A DNA stretch of 64,000 nucleotides from Curtobacterium caseinilyticum (GCF_030363035.1 NZ_JAUCMN010000001.1:496001-560000), one strand, 5' to 3'; counted from the stretch's first letter, positions 36,933 through 45,370 are shown. Translations and numbers: made by a program. Notes: generated by a model not told the origin, from the letters alone.

Positions 36933-38000
36933 ATGACGACGCCTGCACACTCGACCCGGACCACCAACCTCGAGGGCGCAGCCCGCGCCGCGATCGCCGG
37001 CGGTGCGCCGCTCGCCCTGCTCATCGCCCTCGGGATGCCCGGGTACGCGGCCTTCGCGATGTTCGCCGGGTTCACCGCGATCTTCGGGGCGACCGAGCCC
37101 TACCGGCAGCGGATGGTGACGACCGGTGTCGCCGGGGCGCTGCAGGCCGCGTGCATGGCTGCCGGGATCGCGGTGTCGCTGTCCGGCGCGCCGCTCTGGC
37201 TGCAGGGCGTCGGACTCGTGGTGGTCCTCGTCGTCGCGGTCTGCACCCTGAGCGCGCTGCAGACCATCCCCGCCCAGCCGATCTTCCCGGTGTTCGCGTT
37301 CTGCGTCTCTGCCCTGGTGCCCGTGCGGGCCACCGACCTGCCCCTGGTCGCGACGATCATCGTCGGCTCGGTGGTGTGGGCGTGGCTCGTCGCGATGTCC
37401 GGAGCGGTGATCCGGCTCGTGCTGCACCCGCACGCGCCGCACGTGTTCCGCCCGATCGCGCAGCGCAAGCACCGCTCCCTGGCCGTGCTGCGGAGGTCGG
37501 CGCTCTGGGAGACGGTCGGCCTGAACGTCGTCGGGGCGCTCGTCGCCGGCGCGGTCGCCGAGACGATCCCGTGGCTCGGGCACCCGTACTGGGCGGTCAT
37601 CGCCGTGGTCTCGACCCTGCCGGCGATCCGCCAGCGACACACGGTCGTCCGAGCGGTGCAGCGGTTCGTGGGCACCATCGGCGGGACGGTGATCGCCGTG
37701 GGGATCCTGCTGCTCGAGCCCTCGGCGTGGTGGATCGTGGTGATCGCCGTGGTCGGCCAGTTCTTCGCGGAGATCTTCGTCGCGCGGCACTACGCCGTGA
37801 CGCTGCTGTTCCTCACGCCGCTCGCGCTGGCGGTGTCGTGGCTGAGCGTGCCCGAGGCCCCGGAGCTGCTTGCGGTGGACCGCGTCGCGCAGACGCTGCT
37901 CGGTGCCCTCGTCAGCGTGGCGCTGCTCGTGGTCGGTCGCGGGGTCGAGCGTCGGCGCGGGCGGGCGCTCGGCGCGACGAGCGCGATCCGCACCGTCTGA
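36933..38000 (+). CDS. FUSC family integral membrane protein
   Basis: 355 residues with about ten membrane segments in two five-helix halves separated by a cytoplasmic loop (about 160-195). FUSC proteins resemble fusaric-acid/aromatic-acid exporters such as AaeB and YhfK. The HPYWAVIAVVSTLPAI segment in the second half is typical of the family core. ATG 36933 has GGAG upstream. No adjacent partner (MFP or outer component) exists, and the substrate is unknown. Confidence 0.8.
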   Translation: MTTPAHSTRTTNLEGAARAAIAGGAPLALLIALGMPGYAAFAMFAGFTAIFGATEPYRQRMVTTGVAGALQAACMAAGIAVSLSGAPLWLQGVGLVVVLVVAVCTLSALQTIPAQPIFPVFAFCVSALVPVRATDLPLVATIIVGSVVWAWLVAMSGAVIRLVLHPHAPHVFRPIAQRKHRSLAVLRRSALWETVGLNVVGALVAGAVAETIPWLGHPYWAVIAVVSTLPAIRQRHTVVRAVQRFVGTIGGTVIAVGILLLEPSAWWIVVIAVVGQFFAEIFVARHYAVTLLFLTPLALAVSWLSVPEAPELLAVDRVAQTLLGALVSVALLVVGRGVERRRGRALGATSAIRTV

Positions 38001-38044
38001 GCCGGGGCGCTCGTGGGGCGTGACGCCCGCTGCCGTGCCCGTGC

Positions 38045-38110
38045 CCGGAACCTGGTTCCGGACACAGCACCGGGAAGAAGCGCGGTGTCGTGTCCGGAAC
38101 CTGGTTCCGG
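38045..38110. repeat. twin CCGGAACC-T-GGTTCCGG palindromes (FUSC/phosphatase)
   Basis: Two identical 17-nt palindromes at 38045-38061 and 38094-38110, with flanking GACAC and GTGTC plus inner CACCG and CGGTG, can fold into one long hairpin or two short ones. They lie between convergent genes and probably terminate transcription. Confidence 0.8.
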
Positions 38111-38119
38111 GCTGGCGGG

Positions 38120-38725
38120 TCAGTCGCGCGGCGCGACGTTCCAGGAGTCGATGACCGGGCGGCCGTGCTCGTAGCCGAGCGAGCTCACCGTCGCCGTGCC
38201 GAGCTTCAGCACGGCACCGTCCTGCGGGGCGAGCCGGATCCAGGCGGCGCCGAGCGCGCGGAGGACGTGCCCGTGGGCGACCACGATGGCGTCGTCGCCC
38301 TCGGCGAGGACCGGCCGGACGCGGTTCAGCACGCGTTCGACGCGCACACGCACCTCGGCGGCGCTCTCGCCCGGGGTGTCCCCCGCCGGCACGCCGTCGG
38401 TCCAGAGGTCCCACGGGCCGTGGCGCTGCACCTTGATCTGCGGGGTGGTCAGGCCCTCGTACGCGCCGTAGTCCCACTCGTACAGGTCCTCGTCGAGCTC
38501 CGGGTCGACGCCCACGAGCTCCGCCGTGTCCCGCGCGCGCTGCAGCGGGCTGGACAGCGCGAGCGCGAACGTCCGGTCGGCGAGGTACCGGCCGGCGCGC
38601 TTCGCCTGCTCGATGCCGTTCTCGGTGAGCGGGATGTCGGTGCGGCCGGTGTGCTGGCCGCTCTTCGACCACTCCGTCTCTCCGTGGCGGACGAGGACGA
38701 GTTCGCCGGGGCGTTCCGAGGTCAT
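38120..38725 (-). CDS. histidine phosphatase family protein
   Basis: 201 residues. The RHG motif is in LVLVRHGETEWSKSGQHTGR, with SSPLQRARDTAEL, the acidic YEWDYGAYEG and the second histidine in VAHGHVLRAL, a complete histidine-phosphatase (phosphoglycerate mutase-like) site. Members act as small-molecule phosphatases; the substrate cannot be read. The start overlaps the second fluC stop (ATGA), placing it in the ridA-fluC-fluC operon. Confidence 0.9.
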   Translation of the reverse strand: MTSERPGELVLVRHGETEWSKSGQHTGRTDIPLTENGIEQAKRAGRYLADRTFALALSSPLQRARDTAELVGVDPELDEDLYEWDYGAYEGLTTPQIKVQRHGPWDLWTDGVPAGDTPGESAAEVRVRVERVLNRVRPVLAEGDDAIVVAHGHVLRALGAAWIRLAPQDGAVLKLGTATVSSLGYEHGRPVIDSWNVAPRD

Positions 38726-39096
38726 GTGTTCCTTCCGGTGTACAGGCCGAGCGCGGCTGCGCCGACCGAGACGACGAGCATCCCGAGCCCGTTCAGCACG
38801 GCAGCCCGGGGTCTCCCGGACCGGAACAGCTGGACGGTCTCGACACTCGCCGTCGAGAACGTCGTGTACCCGCCCATCATGCCCGTGCCGAGCACGGCGA
38901 CCGTCGAGGGACCGAGTGCCCCGGTCTCGCCGAGCCCGGTGAGGAACCCGAGCACGAGCGAGCCCGACACGTTGATGACGAACGTCCCGAGCGGGAACCG
39001 ACCGACCCTGGCCTTGACGACGCCGTCCAACCAGCAGCGGAGCGCCGCGCCGGCGCCGCCGCCGAGGGAGACCAGGAGGAGTTCGACCGGCGTCAC
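38722..39096 (-). CDS. crcB: fluoride channel subunit FluC (second)
   Basis: 124 residues, four membrane helices. FluC exports fluoride as a dual-topology dimer; when two genes occur side by side they form a heterodimer of opposite topology. The signature is MMGGYTTFSTASVET, and NVSGSLVLGFLTG carries the conserved asparagine. GTG 39096 overlaps the first fluC stop (GTGA) and its own stop overlaps the phosphatase start. Confidence 0.93.
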   Translation of the reverse strand: MTPVELLLVSLGGGAGAALRCWLDGVVKARVGRFPLGTFVINVSGSLVLGFLTGLGETGALGPSTVAVLGTGMMGGYTTFSTASVETVQLFRSGRPRAAVLNGLGMLVVSVGAAALGLYTGRNT

Positions 39097-39524
39097 GACG
39101 ACGCCCCCGTACGCCGCGGACGCACCCGACCGGCGACCCACGTGCCGGCGGCGACCGCGGCCAGTCCGAGCAGGACCGACAGCAGCGCGTACCCGGTCCC
39201 GGCACCCCAGCGCGCGGCGTCGAGCAGCTTCGCGGTGTCGTCGGCGAGCGTCGAGTACGTCGTGGAGCCGCCGAGCACGCCCGTGCCGACGAACAGGCGC
39301 GCGGCCCGGCGACGACCGACGTCCGGGCCGCGGTGGGCGAGCGCCTCGAGCAGCAGACCGAGGCAGAACGCCCCGACGACGTTGATCCCGAGGATCGTCC
39401 AGCTGACGCCGTCGACCGCGGGCAGCGCACTGGCGAGCGCAGCACGGACGCCGGTGCCGACCGCGCCGCCGAGCGCGACGAGGCCGAGGGACCGCCACTG
39501 CCGGTGCGGGGGCCGCGGATCCAC
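39093..39524 (-). CDS. crcB: fluoride channel subunit FluC (first)
   Basis: 143 residues, four membrane helices. The signature is VLGGSTTYSTLADDT with the helix-2 asparagine in GINVVGAFCLG. The arginine-rich C-terminus (VAGRVRPRRTG) suggests its ends face the cytoplasm, opposite to its partner. GTG 39524 lies 5 nt after the ridA stop. No fluoride (crcB) riboswitch is apparent upstream. Confidence 0.92.
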   Translation of the reverse strand: MDPRPPHRQWRSLGLVALGGAVGTGVRAALASALPAVDGVSWTILGINVVGAFCLGLLLEALAHRGPDVGRRRAARLFVGTGVLGGSTTYSTLADDTAKLLDAARWGAGTGYALLSVLLGLAAVAAGTWVAGRVRPRRTGASS

Positions 39525-39529
39525 CGGGG

Positions 39530-39937
39530 TCAGTCCCGGACCGCGGCGACGCCCTCGACCTCGACGAGCTGGTCGTCGTAGCCGAGGACGGTGACGCCCA
39601 TCAGGGTGCTCGGGACGTCGTGGTCCCCCATCGCAGTTCGCACGACCTCCCACACGGTGACGAGGTCGGCCTGCTCCGAGGAGGCGACGAGCACGCGGGT
39701 GTGCACGAGGTCGGCGAGTTCGGCACCCGCCGCGGCGAGGGCGGTCTCGAGGTTCGCCATGCACCGGACCGCCTGGCCGCGGTGGTCGCCGACAGCGACT
39801 GTGCGGCCCTGCTCGTCGAGCGGGCAGGCGCCGGCGAGGAACACGAGTCGGGCGTCGGCCGGAGCGGTCGCGGCGTACGCGTACTCGGCGACGTCGCTGA
39901 GTCGGTCGGAGCGGATGAGCTGCACGGCACGGGTCAC
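39530..39937 (-). CDS. RidA family protein
   Basis: 135 residues. RidA proteins hydrolyse reactive enamine/imine intermediates from PLP enzymes. VFLAGACPLDEQG, the QAVRCMANLETALAAAG helix and VEVEGVAAV fit the trimeric fold. The arginine that binds the substrate carboxylate in canonical RidA (in CRV) appears here as HTRVLVAS. It starts the operon that continues into fluC-fluC-phosphatase. A GGCGGGG run adjoins GTG 39937. Confidence 0.85.
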   Translation of the reverse strand: MTRAVQLIRSDRLSDVAEYAYAATAPADARLVFLAGACPLDEQGRTVAVGDHRGQAVRCMANLETALAAAGAELADLVHTRVLVASSEQADLVTVWEVVRTAMGDHDVPSTLMGVTVLGYDDQLVEVEGVAAVRD

Positions 39938-39953
39938 CCCGCCAGCCTGACAC

Positions 39954-39998
39954 AACCGGGCCTGCGGGCGGCCACGGGGACCGCCCGCGGGCCCGGTT
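39954..39998 (-). terminator. terminator of the siderophore operon
   Basis: An extended hairpin: AACCGGGCC and GGGCGG pair with CCGCCC and GGGCCCGGTT around a short loop. It starts about 14 nt after the stop of the synthetase gene and isolates it from ridA. Confidence 0.8.
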
Positions 39999-40011
39999 CG
40001 TGTACGGACGC

Positions 40012-42354
40012 TCAGTGCGCGATCGGGTTCGCCATCCGTCCGGCCCTGATGAGCGAGTCGGTCTGCGCCGTCAGGTCGACCATCTGCAGGGTGTTCCGCA
40101 GCTGCAGCCGGTTCAGGCACGAGTGCTCGAAGTCCGGCACACGCAGGTCGAGCGGCCGCGCACGACCCGCTCCCGCAGCGTCGACGCAGGACCCGACGAG
40201 CCGCCAGAAGACCGCGCTCGGCAGGACCCCGTCCTGGTCGAGGACGGCCGCGAGGTACCGGAGCACCCCGTCGAACACGTCGGTGAACACCCCGAGTGCC
40301 GCCTCGTCGTCGCCCACCGGGTGCACGATCCGCTCGATGCCGGCCGGGACCGCGACGTCACCGACGACCACGACCTCTTCCCCGATGTCCTTCATGAACA
40401 CCCGGGACACCACGCCGTCACGGAGGACGAGCACGAGGTTCTCGCCGTGCGGCATGAACAGCAGCTGGTGCTCGGTCAGGCAGTGCACGACGGGCCGGAG
40501 GTACGCGTCGAGGTACTGCGCCACCCACGAGGCGGCGTCCAGCCCGGACTGCTCGACGAGCGCGGCGGCGACGGACCGGCCGCGGGCGTCCCGGTGCAGC
40601 AGCGCCGCCATGGTGACCGGCCGCTCGCCGGGCTCCAGCCGCGGCACGGGGCTCTCCCGCCACAGCGCCGCGAGCATCTTGCGCTGCGGTGCACCGCGCT
40701 GCGCCGGTCCCGACCCGATCCGGTGGTAGACGTCCCCGGTGTAGCCGACGGCGGCGTGTTCGCGGAGCACCCCGAACCCGGCGTCGGCGAGCACCGGGTC
40801 GGCCTCGACCAGGCCGGCGACCCAGTCGTTCACCGCGGGAGCGGTGCGCATGTACGCGGGCGACATCCCCCGCAGGAACCCCATGTTCTGCACGGTGAGC
40901 GCGGTCTTGACGTACGAACGCCCGGGGACGGAGCGGTTGAAGGCCGTGCGGACGGACTGCTGGGGCTGGTGGTCGTCCGGCCCCTCGCCGAGGTCGACGA
41001 GGTCCTGCCGACCGAGGTCCGGCGCGAAGGTGACGGCGATCCGGTGCTGCCACTGCCACGGGTGCACCGGGAACCAGGTGTGGTCGTCCGGGTCGAGGCC
41101 GCGGCGCTCGAGGGTGTCGCGGAAGCGGTCGACCGTCGCGGGGTCGAGCTCGGCGTCCCAGTGCTGCTGCTCGGTGCGGTCCGCGGCGAGCGCCAGGTGC
41201 GTGTGCTCCCGCCGGGCGGCGAGCCACCGGTACCGGAACCGACCGCCGGACTCCGGCGCGTAGCGTCGGTACTCGTCGAGGCCGAAGCCGATCCGACCGT
41301 TCGCGGCGACGAAGGCCGGGTGCCCCTCGGTCATCGCGGCCTCGGCGTCCTGGAACGCCGCGACGACGTCGCCGTCCGCTCGGCCGCGGGCGAGCTGCGC
41401 GGCGGAGGGCCCACCACGGCGGTGCTTCGCGGCGGCCGACGCCAGGGTGGACGCGACCTCCTCGAGGTACGTCCCGAGCATCTCGTCAGGGATGCCGAGT
41501 GCGTCCTGCAGGTCGAGCACGAGCTGCTGCGCGTCGAGCGGCGCCGGTCCCGACCGACCGGCGCGGCTCCGGGTCAGGGACGACTCGTCGACGACCCAGT
41601 GCTCGAGCTCGTACCGCCGGGCGCGGAACCGGTAGGTCGAGTCCCCCGCGTCGAGCGCCCACCCGTCGCCGTCGGGACGCGGTGCCACGAGCCGTTCGTG
41701 GGTGAACTCGGCGATCGCCTTCGCGACGAGGTGGCGCTGCGCCGGCTCGAGGTGCTCGGGCCGCAGGTGCGCAGCGGGCCCGTCGTCGTCCGGCACGCCG
41801 ATCCGGTCGGTGTCGAGCACCGAGAGCAGCGCCCGCTTGCCGTCCACGTCGACCTCGCGCAGGGCGCGGAAGCCGACCTCGGCGTTCTTCACCTGCACGG
41901 CGGTGTTCCGCACGTCCGGCTCGACGACGACGCGACGGGCACCGAGCGCGTCACGGCAGTGCTCCACCACGGCCCGCATCACGGCGCTCGTCAGCCCGTG
42001 CACGCGACCGTCCGCGGGCGGCGGCGCGACGAGCAGGTGCATCCCGACGTCACCTGCCTCGGCGTCCCACACGTCGGTGAGCAGCACCTGGCGCGGGTCG
42101 TAGGTCTCGGCGTACGCGATCGGGTCGCCGTCCCACCGGAGCAGCCACCCCGCCTGCGCCGGGTCCTCCTGCACCGACCGGAGGTACCCGCGGACGGCGT
42201 GCACGTCGTGCTCGGTCATCGACCACCACGCGGACGCCGGGTGCGCGAGCCACGCCTGCACGACGGTGGCGTCGCGGTCCGGGTCGACGGGCTGGACGGA
42301 CGGGAGGCCCGTGGTCGCGTCCGTCGCGCGGGCGACGGTCACCGGGGCGCTCAC
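40012..42354 (-). CDS. fused GNAT acyltransferase - IucA/IucC siderophore synthetase
   Basis: 780 residues in one frame. Residues about 1-195 are a GNAT acyltransferase like DesC/IucB (HPASAWWSMTEHDVHAVRGY, then DPRQVLLTDVWD and VEPDVRNTAVQVKNAEVGF). Residues about 205-780 are an NIS synthetase like DesD: HPWQWQHRIAVTFAPDLG, VKTALTVQNMGFLRG and LLFMPHGENLVLVL. In Streptomyces these are separate genes; here one protein would both acylate N-hydroxycadaverine (or a homologue) and condense the product into a desferrioxamine-like trihydroxamate. GTG 42354 overlaps the hydroxylase stop (GTGA). A stretch near residues 14-19 carries half of a GGACGGGAGGC element. Confidence 0.92.
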   Translation of the reverse strand: MSAPVTVARATDATTGLPSVQPVDPDRDATVVQAWLAHPASAWWSMTEHDVHAVRGYLRSVQEDPAQAGWLLRWDGDPIAYAETYDPRQVLLTDVWDAEAGDVGMHLLVAPPPADGRVHGLTSAVMRAVVEHCRDALGARRVVVEPDVRNTAVQVKNAEVGFRALREVDVDGKRALLSVLDTDRIGVPDDDGPAAHLRPEHLEPAQRHLVAKAIAEFTHERLVAPRPDGDGWALDAGDSTYRFRARRYELEHWVVDESSLTRSRAGRSGPAPLDAQQLVLDLQDALGIPDEMLGTYLEEVASTLASAAAKHRRGGPSAAQLARGRADGDVVAAFQDAEAAMTEGHPAFVAANGRIGFGLDEYRRYAPESGGRFRYRWLAARREHTHLALAADRTEQQHWDAELDPATVDRFRDTLERRGLDPDDHTWFPVHPWQWQHRIAVTFAPDLGRQDLVDLGEGPDDHQPQQSVRTAFNRSVPGRSYVKTALTVQNMGFLRGMSPAYMRTAPAVNDWVAGLVEADPVLADAGFGVLREHAAVGYTGDVYHRIGSGPAQRGAPQRKMLAALWRESPVPRLEPGERPVTMAALLHRDARGRSVAAALVEQSGLDAASWVAQYLDAYLRPVVHCLTEHQLLFMPHGENLVLVLRDGVVSRVFMKDIGEEVVVVGDVAVPAGIERIVHPVGDDEAALGVFTDVFDGVLRYLAAVLDQDGVLPSAVFWRLVGSCVDAAGAGRARPLDLRVPDFEHSCLNRLQLRNTLQMVDLTAQTDSLIRAGRMANPIAH

Positions 42355-43790
42355 GCCGACACCCCGACGCTCGCCGCCCGGCGGTCTGCCGTGGCAGCCG
42401 CGGCGCTCGCCGCAGCGGCGCCCTCCGTGCCCGCCGCGGCGTCGCCGTCGGCGCTCGCCGCAGGGCCGGGAGCCGGCTGCCCGCCGGGCAGGCCGAACTC
42501 CTGGAAGGCGATCCGTTCCTCCAGGCCGTACACGGTGCGCCCCGTGACGGACCGGATGATCGACGCGTTCCGCCACGCACCCATGCCGAGGTCCGGCGCG
42601 GTCAGGCCGTGCGTGTGCTCCTCGGCGTTCTGCACCCAGATGCGGCCGCCGAGGGTGTCGACGTGCAGGTCACGGGCGACCGCGAACCGGCCGCGGTCGT
42701 CGCGCGCGACCAGGTGCTCGACGGGTGCGAGGACGTCCGGGGTCCGCGGCCGGTACCCGGTCGCCAGGACGATCCGGGCGACCTCGTGCGCCGCCTCGGT
42801 GCCGAGCTGTGCGTGCCGGAGCGTCAGCCGGAAGCGGTCCCGTTCGGGCAGCCACTCGGCGGCCACCACGCTCGTGTCGGTCCGGAGGGTCGTCGGCACC
42901 GGGCCACGTGCGCTGATCCGGTAGAGCGCGTCGTAGACCTGGTCGACCAGGTCGGCGCTGATGCCCTTGTACAGGCCCCGCTGCTCGCGACCGAGGCGGT
43001 CGCGCACCGGGCGGGGCAGGGCGTGGAAGTGGTCCGTGTACTCCGGGCTCGTCATCTCGAGGGTGAGCTTGGTGTCCTCCATCGGGAAGAACCGGGGCGA
43101 GCGCGTGATCCAGTCGAGGCGGTACCCGCCGTCGCGGATGCCCTCGAGCAGGTCGCGGTAGACCTCGGCGGCGGACTGCCCGCTGCCGACGACGGCGATC
43201 GAGTCGGCGCGCCGGAGGTCGTCGCGCGCCGGGAGGTAGCCAGCGGAGTGCACGACCGGGCCGGCGAGGTCCCGGAGTGCCTCGGGCACCGCGGGTTCGG
43301 TGCCGATGCCGAGCACGACGTGTCGGGCGACGTACCGCTCCGGGCCGTTCGCCGTCTCCGCGTGCACGGTGAACAGGTCGGTGGTCTCGTCGTGCTCGAC
43401 CGCGACGACGCGGCGACCCCAGCGCAGCGTGTCGAGCTGGTCGGCCGCCCACCGGCAGTACGCGTCGTACTCGGCGCGCAGGGGGTGGAAGTCCTCGCGG
43501 ATGTAGAAGGGGTAGAGGCGGCCGGTCTCCTTGAGCCAGGCGAGGAACGAGAACCGCGAGGTCGGATCGGCCATCGTGACCAGGTCGGCGAGGAACGGGA
43601 CCTGGATCGTGGCGTCGTCGAGCATCATGCCGTGGTGCCAGGTGAAGCCGTCGGCCTGGTCGAGGAACACGGCGTCGAGGTCGTCGATCGGGTCCGTCAG
43701 GCACGCGAGACCGAGGTTGAACGGGCCGATCCCGATGCCGACCACGTCGTGCACGGTCGTGCCGGTGCTGGTGCTGGTGCTGGTGCTCAT
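42351..43790 (-). CDS. desB: lysine/ornithine N-monooxygenase (DesB-like)
   Basis: 479 residues. This FAD enzyme N-hydroxylates a diamine (cadaverine in desferrioxamine synthesis) or a basic amino acid. Motifs: FAD GIGIGPFNLGLACL (18-31), WHHGMMLDDATIQVPFLADL, NADPH VVGSGQSAAEVYRDL, and ATGYRPRTPDVL. The N-terminus is a (Ser-Thr)4 repeat encoded by four AGCACC units. The C-terminus is a long alanine-rich tail. The start overlaps the decarboxylase stop (ATGA). The choice of cadaverine rests on its neighbours. Confidence 0.92.
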   Translation of the reverse strand: MSTSTSTSTGTTVHDVVGIGIGPFNLGLACLTDPIDDLDAVFLDQADGFTWHHGMMLDDATIQVPFLADLVTMADPTSRFSFLAWLKETGRLYPFYIREDFHPLRAEYDAYCRWAADQLDTLRWGRRVVAVEHDETTDLFTVHAETANGPERYVARHVVLGIGTEPAVPEALRDLAGPVVHSAGYLPARDDLRRADSIAVVGSGQSAAEVYRDLLEGIRDGGYRLDWITRSPRFFPMEDTKLTLEMTSPEYTDHFHALPRPVRDRLGREQRGLYKGISADLVDQVYDALYRISARGPVPTTLRTDTSVVAAEWLPERDRFRLTLRHAQLGTEAAHEVARIVLATGYRPRTPDVLAPVEHLVARDDRGRFAVARDLHVDTLGGRIWVQNAEEHTHGLTAPDLGMGAWRNASIIRSVTGRTVYGLEERIAFQEFGLPGGQPAPGPAASADGDAAAGTEGAAAASAAAATADRRAASVGVSA

Positions 43791-45262
43791 CGGGTCGCTC
43801 CCGTCGTCTCGGTGGACCGGGCGTGCGCCTCGTGCAGGCGTTCCGCGGTCGCCACGACGTGGTCCAACGACGCGACGACCTGCTCGGCGGTGGTCTCCGG
43901 GTTGAGGAGCGTGAGCTTGCTGGCCGGCCGCCCGTCGACGACCGTCTTCGCGATCAGCACCCGTCCCTCGGCCAGGAGGGTCGCGCGCAGCGGGGCGACG
44001 AGCGCGTCGGCCTCGGCGTCGGACACCCCGTCCGGCTGCCAGCGGAAGAGCACGGTGCTGAGCTGCGTCGGCGCGAGGAGCACCAGCCCCGGGTGACGTC
44101 GGACGTGGTCGTGCACCTGCTCGGTGACGTCGAGCACGGCGTCGAACGCGCGCCCGATGGCCGGTGCGCCGCTCGCCCGGAGCGTCGTCCAGAGCTTCAG
44201 CGCGTCGAAGCGCCGCGTGGTCTGCAACGACTTGTCGACCTGGTTCGGCTCGTCGGCGTCCTCGGGGTTGAGGTAGTCCGCGTGCCAGGACGCACGGCGC
44301 AGGTCGACGGGGTCGCGGACGAGCAACGCGCTCGAGGACACCGGCTGGAAGAACGACTTGTGGAAGTCGGCCGTGACGCTCCTGGCACGCTCGATCCCGT
44401 CGAGCAGGTGCCGACGGGTCGGGGACACGAGCAACCCGCAGCCGTACGCGGCGTCGACGTGGAGCCAGACGTCCTCGAGATCGCACACGTCCGCGATCGG
44501 CTCGAGCGGGTCGATGCAGCCGCGATCGGTCGTGCCCGCGGTCGCGACGACGGCCATCGAGGCGCGGCCCGCTCGTCGGGCCTCGGCGATCGCGTGCGCG
44601 AGCGCGTCCGGGAGCATCCGGCCCGCGGTGTCGGTGGCGACGTCGACGACCGCCCGCTCGGGCAGCCCGAGGAGCATCGCGGACTTCCGGACGCTGAAGT
44701 GGCTCGACGCGGTGGCGAAGACGACCAGGTCGTCGAGGGCGGTCGGCCGCCGGCCGTCCGTCGTCGCGGCCTGTCGCGCGAGCAGCAGGGCGTGCAGGTT
44801 CGACTGGGTGCCACCCGAGGTGAAGACGCCGTCGCCGGCGGTGAACCCGATCGTCTCCGTCACCCACGAGACGACGCGGCGTTCGACCTCGGTGCCGATC
44901 CGCGACTGGTCCCAGGTGTCCACCGACGGGTTCACCGCGGCGAGCACGGCCTCGGCGGCGACCGCGGGGACGGCGACCGGGCAGTTGAGGTGGGCGAGGT
45001 AGCCGGGGTCGTGGAACCAGACGGTCTCGGCGGTGACGAGGGCGTCGACCTCGGCGACTGCGGCCTCGGCGGACCCGAGGGGCCGGTCGAGGTCGACGGC
45101 TGCGACGCGTTCGCGGAGGACCGGGGCCGGCGTGTCGGTCGTCGGGGTCGTGACGGCCGCCAGACGGTCGGCGGTCCGGTCGACGGCGCCCCGGACGACC
45201 GCTCGGTAGCGGTGGGCACGGTCGGACGTGAGGATCTCGAGCAGTGGATTGACGCTGTTCAC
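43787..45262 (-). CDS. desA: PLP-dependent decarboxylase (DesA-like lysine decarboxylase)
   Basis: 491 residues, group II amino-acid decarboxylase. SGGTQSN (149-155) and HVDAAYG (268-274) bind the cofactor; the Schiff-base lysine is K302 in DFHKSFFQPVSSSALL. The first enzyme of desferrioxamine synthesis makes cadaverine from lysine; a diaminobutyrate or ornithine decarboxylase would look similar. GTG 45262 is preceded by TAGCCT 8 nt away, so the message is leaderless, and the -10 lies within an iron box. It heads the desA-desB-desCD operon. Confidence 0.92.
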   Translation of the reverse strand: MNSVNPLLEILTSDRAHRYRAVVRGAVDRTADRLAAVTTPTTDTPAPVLRERVAAVDLDRPLGSAEAAVAEVDALVTAETVWFHDPGYLAHLNCPVAVPAVAAEAVLAAVNPSVDTWDQSRIGTEVERRVVSWVTETIGFTAGDGVFTSGGTQSNLHALLLARQAATTDGRRPTALDDLVVFATASSHFSVRKSAMLLGLPERAVVDVATDTAGRMLPDALAHAIAEARRAGRASMAVVATAGTTDRGCIDPLEPIADVCDLEDVWLHVDAAYGCGLLVSPTRRHLLDGIERARSVTADFHKSFFQPVSSSALLVRDPVDLRRASWHADYLNPEDADEPNQVDKSLQTTRRFDALKLWTTLRASGAPAIGRAFDAVLDVTEQVHDHVRRHPGLVLLAPTQLSTVLFRWQPDGVSDAEADALVAPLRATLLAEGRVLIAKTVVDGRPASKLTLLNPETTAEQVVASLDHVVATAERLHEAHARSTETTGATR

Positions 45263-45263
45263 G

Positions 45264-45282
45264 TTAGGCAAGGCTAACCTCA
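45264..45282 (-). promoter_or_regulatory. iron box (DtxR/IdeR/DmdR operator) at the desA promoter
   Basis: TTAGGCAAGGCTAACCT (45264-45280) closely matches the actinobacterial iron box TTAGGTTAGGCTAACCTAA. On the minus strand it contains the desA -10 (TAGCCT, 45276-45271), and its end is 1 nt from the start codon. Iron-loaded repressor should silence the siderophore operon. The divergent flavoenzyme gene begins 89 nt to the right. Confidence 0.88.
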
Positions 45283-45370
45283 CTTCGTGGCCGACCAGAA
45301 CCGCGAACGGGGGAAGAACGATCGTTCCGCCCGGACTGTCCCCCGGTCCCGTGCCCGCTAGCGTTGGACC

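Noticed and set aside
39525-40011. Possible fluoride riboswitch upstream of the fluC genes
   Set aside because: The genes lie directly behind ridA, and no crcB-motif pseudoknot sequence could be seen.
40012-42354. Separate acetyltransferase and synthetase genes
   Set aside because: The frame is continuous, with no stop or start signal between the domains near residue 200, so it was kept as one fused gene.
40000-42924. Plus-strand open frame of 974 codons opposite the siderophore genes
   Set aside because: It is antisense to the conserved desB and synthetase frames, has arginine/valine-rich composition and no family motif. Long antisense frames are expected at this GC content.
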